Positions 6,607 through 8,289 of a stretch of DNA of 8,289 bases are shown here, piece by piece. Origin of the DNA: Planctomycetota bacterium (GTDB lineage: Bacteria > Planctomycetota > UBA11346); NCBI GenBank assembly GCA_024641365.1, contig JAHEDF010000150.1, positions 1 through 8,289 on the forward strand, written 5' to 3'. The notes below the pieces were generated by a model that did not search any database, was not told the origin of the DNA, and saw only the letters and a program-made list of their open reading frames with translations. Every line of letters starts with the position of its first letter. The stretch's first letter is position 1. Both the position numbers and the translations under genes were made by a program.

Positions 6607-8145
6607 ATGTCGCACCGCTCTCTCATTATTTTACCATTTCTCACCTTGATCTTGCTGGCAGTGAATGCTGTTTCTTTATATGCCGCTGATGCACAAAAAC
6701 GTCCAAATATTTTAATTGCCATTTCTGACGATCAATCGTTTCCACATACGTCCTTCGCCGGATTTCCTGGGGTGCAGACCCCAGCATTTGATCGCATTGC
6801 AAAAGAAGGTGTTTTTTTTCGTAATGCGATGGCAGCCTCACCCGGATGCAGTCCATCACGAGCAGCATTACTCACAGGCCGTCACGATTGGCAAATTGAA
6901 CAGGCTGGCACGCATGCCAGTGAATTTCCGAGTAAGTATGTGGTATTTACGGATTTATTAGAACAGGCTGGTTATTCTATTGGCATGACTGGAAAAGGAT
7001 GGGGCCCTGGAAACTACCAAGTATCAGGCCGTTCACGCAATCCCGCTGGAAACAGCGTCGGGAAAAACACGCTGAATCCTCCAACCAAAGGCATTGCCAG
7101 AACAGACTACGCCGAAAATTTTAAAGAATTTTTATCTACAAGAAAAGCAGGTGCGCCATTTTGTTTTTGGTTTGGTGGTCATGAACCACATCGTGTGTAT
7201 GAAAAAGGTTCTGGGCTCAAAGCCGGGAAAAAAATAGAAAATGGCATTGTCCCACCATTTTTACCTGATGACGCAGAAATTCGCAGCGATGTCTTGGATT
7301 ATTGTTTAGAAGTTGAATGGTTTGATAGCCATTTGGCGAAAATGATAGCGTTCCTTGAGGCTGCGGGCGAATTGGACAATACCATTATTATTGTCACCGC
7401 CGATAACGGCATGCCCTTCCCACGCGCAAAAGCGAATTGTTATGAATATGGCATTCACGTACCTATGGCAATTCGCTGGGCCAGCAACGCACCTGGTGGA
7501 CGTACCGTTGATGATGTCATTGGTTTTGTCGATATTACCGCAACGATATTAGAAGCCGCAAACGTAACGCATCCAAGTGCTGAATTTCCACCAAGTGGAT
7601 CAAGTATATTATCGCTACTTAAATCAGATAAATCCGGATTGGTCGATCCACAACGGCATGCGTACGCATCACGTGAACGGCATTCATCGTCGCGTTATAT
7701 GAATTGGACATATCCACAACGCGCGCTACGCACTAATAAATATCTCTATATTCGTAATTTCCGACCAGATCGGTGGCCCGCTGGCGATCCTGAAGTATTA
7801 GATAAACAAGGAAAATCAACCGGACCTCACAGCGGTTACTGTGATATTGATGGTAGTCCTTCGTTATCTTTTTTAATTAAAAATTACGAAAATGATATAT
7901 ATGGCCGCTTTTTTCATTTAGCTGTTGATAAACGTCCGCTCAACGAACTGTACAACATTGAAAATGATCCTGGTTGTTTACATAACATTATTGCTAATCC
8001 CGCTCATGCTGATGTTGCAAAAAAACTCGGTGAACAACTCGAACAATACCTTACCACCACAAAAGATCCGCGCGTTTTAGACGGTGGTGACATTTGGGAA
8101 ACCTACAAACGCTACAGTCCTATTCGCTCTTTCCCTGCGCCATAA
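6607..8145 (+). CDS. Exported sulfatase, sulfamidase (SGSH)-like, formylglycine type
   Basis: Starting at ATG 6607 gives 512 aa with a clear signal peptide: SHR, a hydrophobic core to about residue 22, and an Ala-rich cleavage zone at 26-29. The enzyme should therefore act in the periplasm or outside, cleaving sulfate from a sulfated glycan or similar substrate. The alkaline-phosphatase-like sulfatase fold is marked by NILIAISDDQ (metal ligands D41, D42), the maturation motif CSPSR at 81-85 whose C81 becomes formylglycine, GRHDWQ, TGKGW with K130, GGHEPH with H192, and TADNGMPFPRAKANCYEYG with D266/N267. The DNGxPFPxxxxNxY pattern is close to human N-sulfoglucosamine sulfohydrolase, so an S1_8-like or N-sulfatase activity is possible, but substrate cannot be told. 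The weak ribosome site ACGGA (6596-6600) is 6 nt before the ATG. An upstream in-frame TTG at 6484 would bury the signal peptide. No maturase gene is in view. Confidence 0.93.
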   Translation: MSHRSLIILPFLTLILLAVNAVSLYAADAQKRPNILIAISDDQSFPHTSFAGFPGVQTPAFDRIAKEGVFFRNAMAASPGCSPSRAALLTGRHDWQIEQAGTHASEFPSKYVVFTDLLEQAGYSIGMTGKGWGPGNYQVSGRSRNPAGNSVGKNTLNPPTKGIARTDYAENFKEFLSTRKAGAPFCFWFGGHEPHRVYEKGSGLKAGKKIENGIVPPFLPDDAEIRSDVLDYCLEVEWFDSHLAKMIAFLEAAGELDNTIIIVTADNGMPFPRAKANCYEYGIHVPMAIRWASNAPGGRTVDDVIGFVDITATILEAANVTHPSAEFPPSGSSILSLLKSDKSGLVDPQRHAYASRERHSSSRYMNWTYPQRALRTNKYLYIRNFRPDRWPAGDPEVLDKQGKSTGPHSGYCDIDGSPSLSFLIKNYENDIYGRFFHLAVDKRPLNELYNIENDPGCLHNIIANPAHADVAKKLGEQLEQYLTTTKDPRVLDGGDIWETYKRYSPIRSFPAP

Positions 8146-8172
8146 TAATAAACAGTTTTCACAGGTAGCGAT

Positions 8173-8206
8173 GTAAGCAAGCTGAAACATGTTTTGTCAA
8201 ACTTAC
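8173..8206. repeat. 34-bp centred dyad between sulfatase and the next gene
   Basis: A perfect 10-bp palindrome AAACATGTTT (8185-8194) is flanked at equal distance by GTAAG (8173-8177) and CTTAC (8202-8206), so both inverted repeats share one centre. Between them only one more position pairs normally and two can form wobble pairs. It lies about 28 nt before the next gene's ATG. It may be an operator for that gene. It is not a standard terminator, since there is no GC-rich stem with a T run. Confidence 0.35.
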
Positions 8207-8233
8207 CTTGGCCGTCTGCGGAGTTGAAATCGC

Positions 8234-8289
8234 ATGCATTATGCTGGCATCAGTATATTATTGCTTGCACTATCGGGGCTGCTTGCAGC
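8234..8289 (+). CDS. N-terminus of an exported protein; truncated by window edge
   Basis: Only 18 complete codons are inside the window. The ATG at 8234 has GGAG (8220-8223) 10 nt upstream and encodes MHYAGISILLLALSGLLA, a short start followed by a hydrophobic run of Ile, Leu and Ala that looks like the core of a signal peptide or membrane anchor. The product is probably secreted, a lipoprotein or membrane-bound, and lies in the same direction as the sulfatase with an 88-nt gap. A second ATG at 8241 in another frame gives a less signal-like sequence. The function cannot be told. Confidence 0.5.
   Translation, partial: MHYAGISILLLALSGLLA

Noticed and set aside
1..8289. CRISPR array, tRNA, rRNA, insertion sequence or attachment site
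   Set aside because: No regularly spaced repeats, no tRNA-like cloverleaf, no transposase and no terminal repeats were seen on reading both strands.

Overview
The window carries a complete SUF iron-sulfur cluster assembly operon on the + strand, a truncated phosphohexomutase gene diverging from it at the left edge, and at the right a secreted sulfatase followed by the first codons of another exported protein. The organism is a bacterium. The sulfamidase-like exported sulfatase, the DinB-type protein and the NifU-like gene placed ahead of sufB together suggest the Planctomycetes-Verrucomicrobia-Chlamydiae group (perhaps Verrucomicrobiota or a relative). That assignment is inference only, as there is no rRNA or other marker gene in view.

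Layout. Positions 1-267 (minus strand) hold the N-terminal 89 codons of a phosphoglucosamine/phosphoglucomutase-type enzyme. Positions 268-626 are a divergent control region: a TATAAT box facing the mutase gene, and facing suf a well-formed promoter (TTAACA, 18 nt, TATGAT) covered by a 31-bp near-perfect palindrome that looks like a repressor operator. Positions 627-6398 hold six tightly packed genes: nifU-like, sufB, sufC, sufD, a DinB-fold gene and sufS. They are joined by 4-bp ATGA overlaps or gaps of 0-4 bp, so they are almost certainly one transcript. Positions 6399-6606 are an intergenic gap, 6607-8145 encode the sulfatase, 8146-8233 are a short gap with a symmetrical dyad, and 8234 onward starts a signal-peptide-bearing protein cut by the window edge.

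How the genes work together. SufS takes sulfur from cysteine. SufB, SufC and SufD form the ATP-driven scaffold on which the cluster is built, and all the catalytic residues I know for these four proteins are present (SufB C396/E425, SufC Walker A/B with E171 and H203, SufD H323, SufS K226/C364). The operon has no SufE or SufU sulfur acceptor, no A-type carrier, no SufT and no regulator gene. It has two unexpected members instead. The first gene has the outline of a two-domain NifU (IscU-like domain plus C-terminal NifU domain), but every cluster-binding cysteine is gone from both domains. Between sufD and sufS lies a DinB-superfamily protein with an intact H44/H134/H138 metal triad, translationally coupled to sufD. 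These two genes are the main candidates for something undescribed: a modified SUF system in which a non-ligating NifU-like protein and a DinB protein may do the work of the missing accessory factors. This functional idea is inference; the gene order and residue losses are visible in the sequence.
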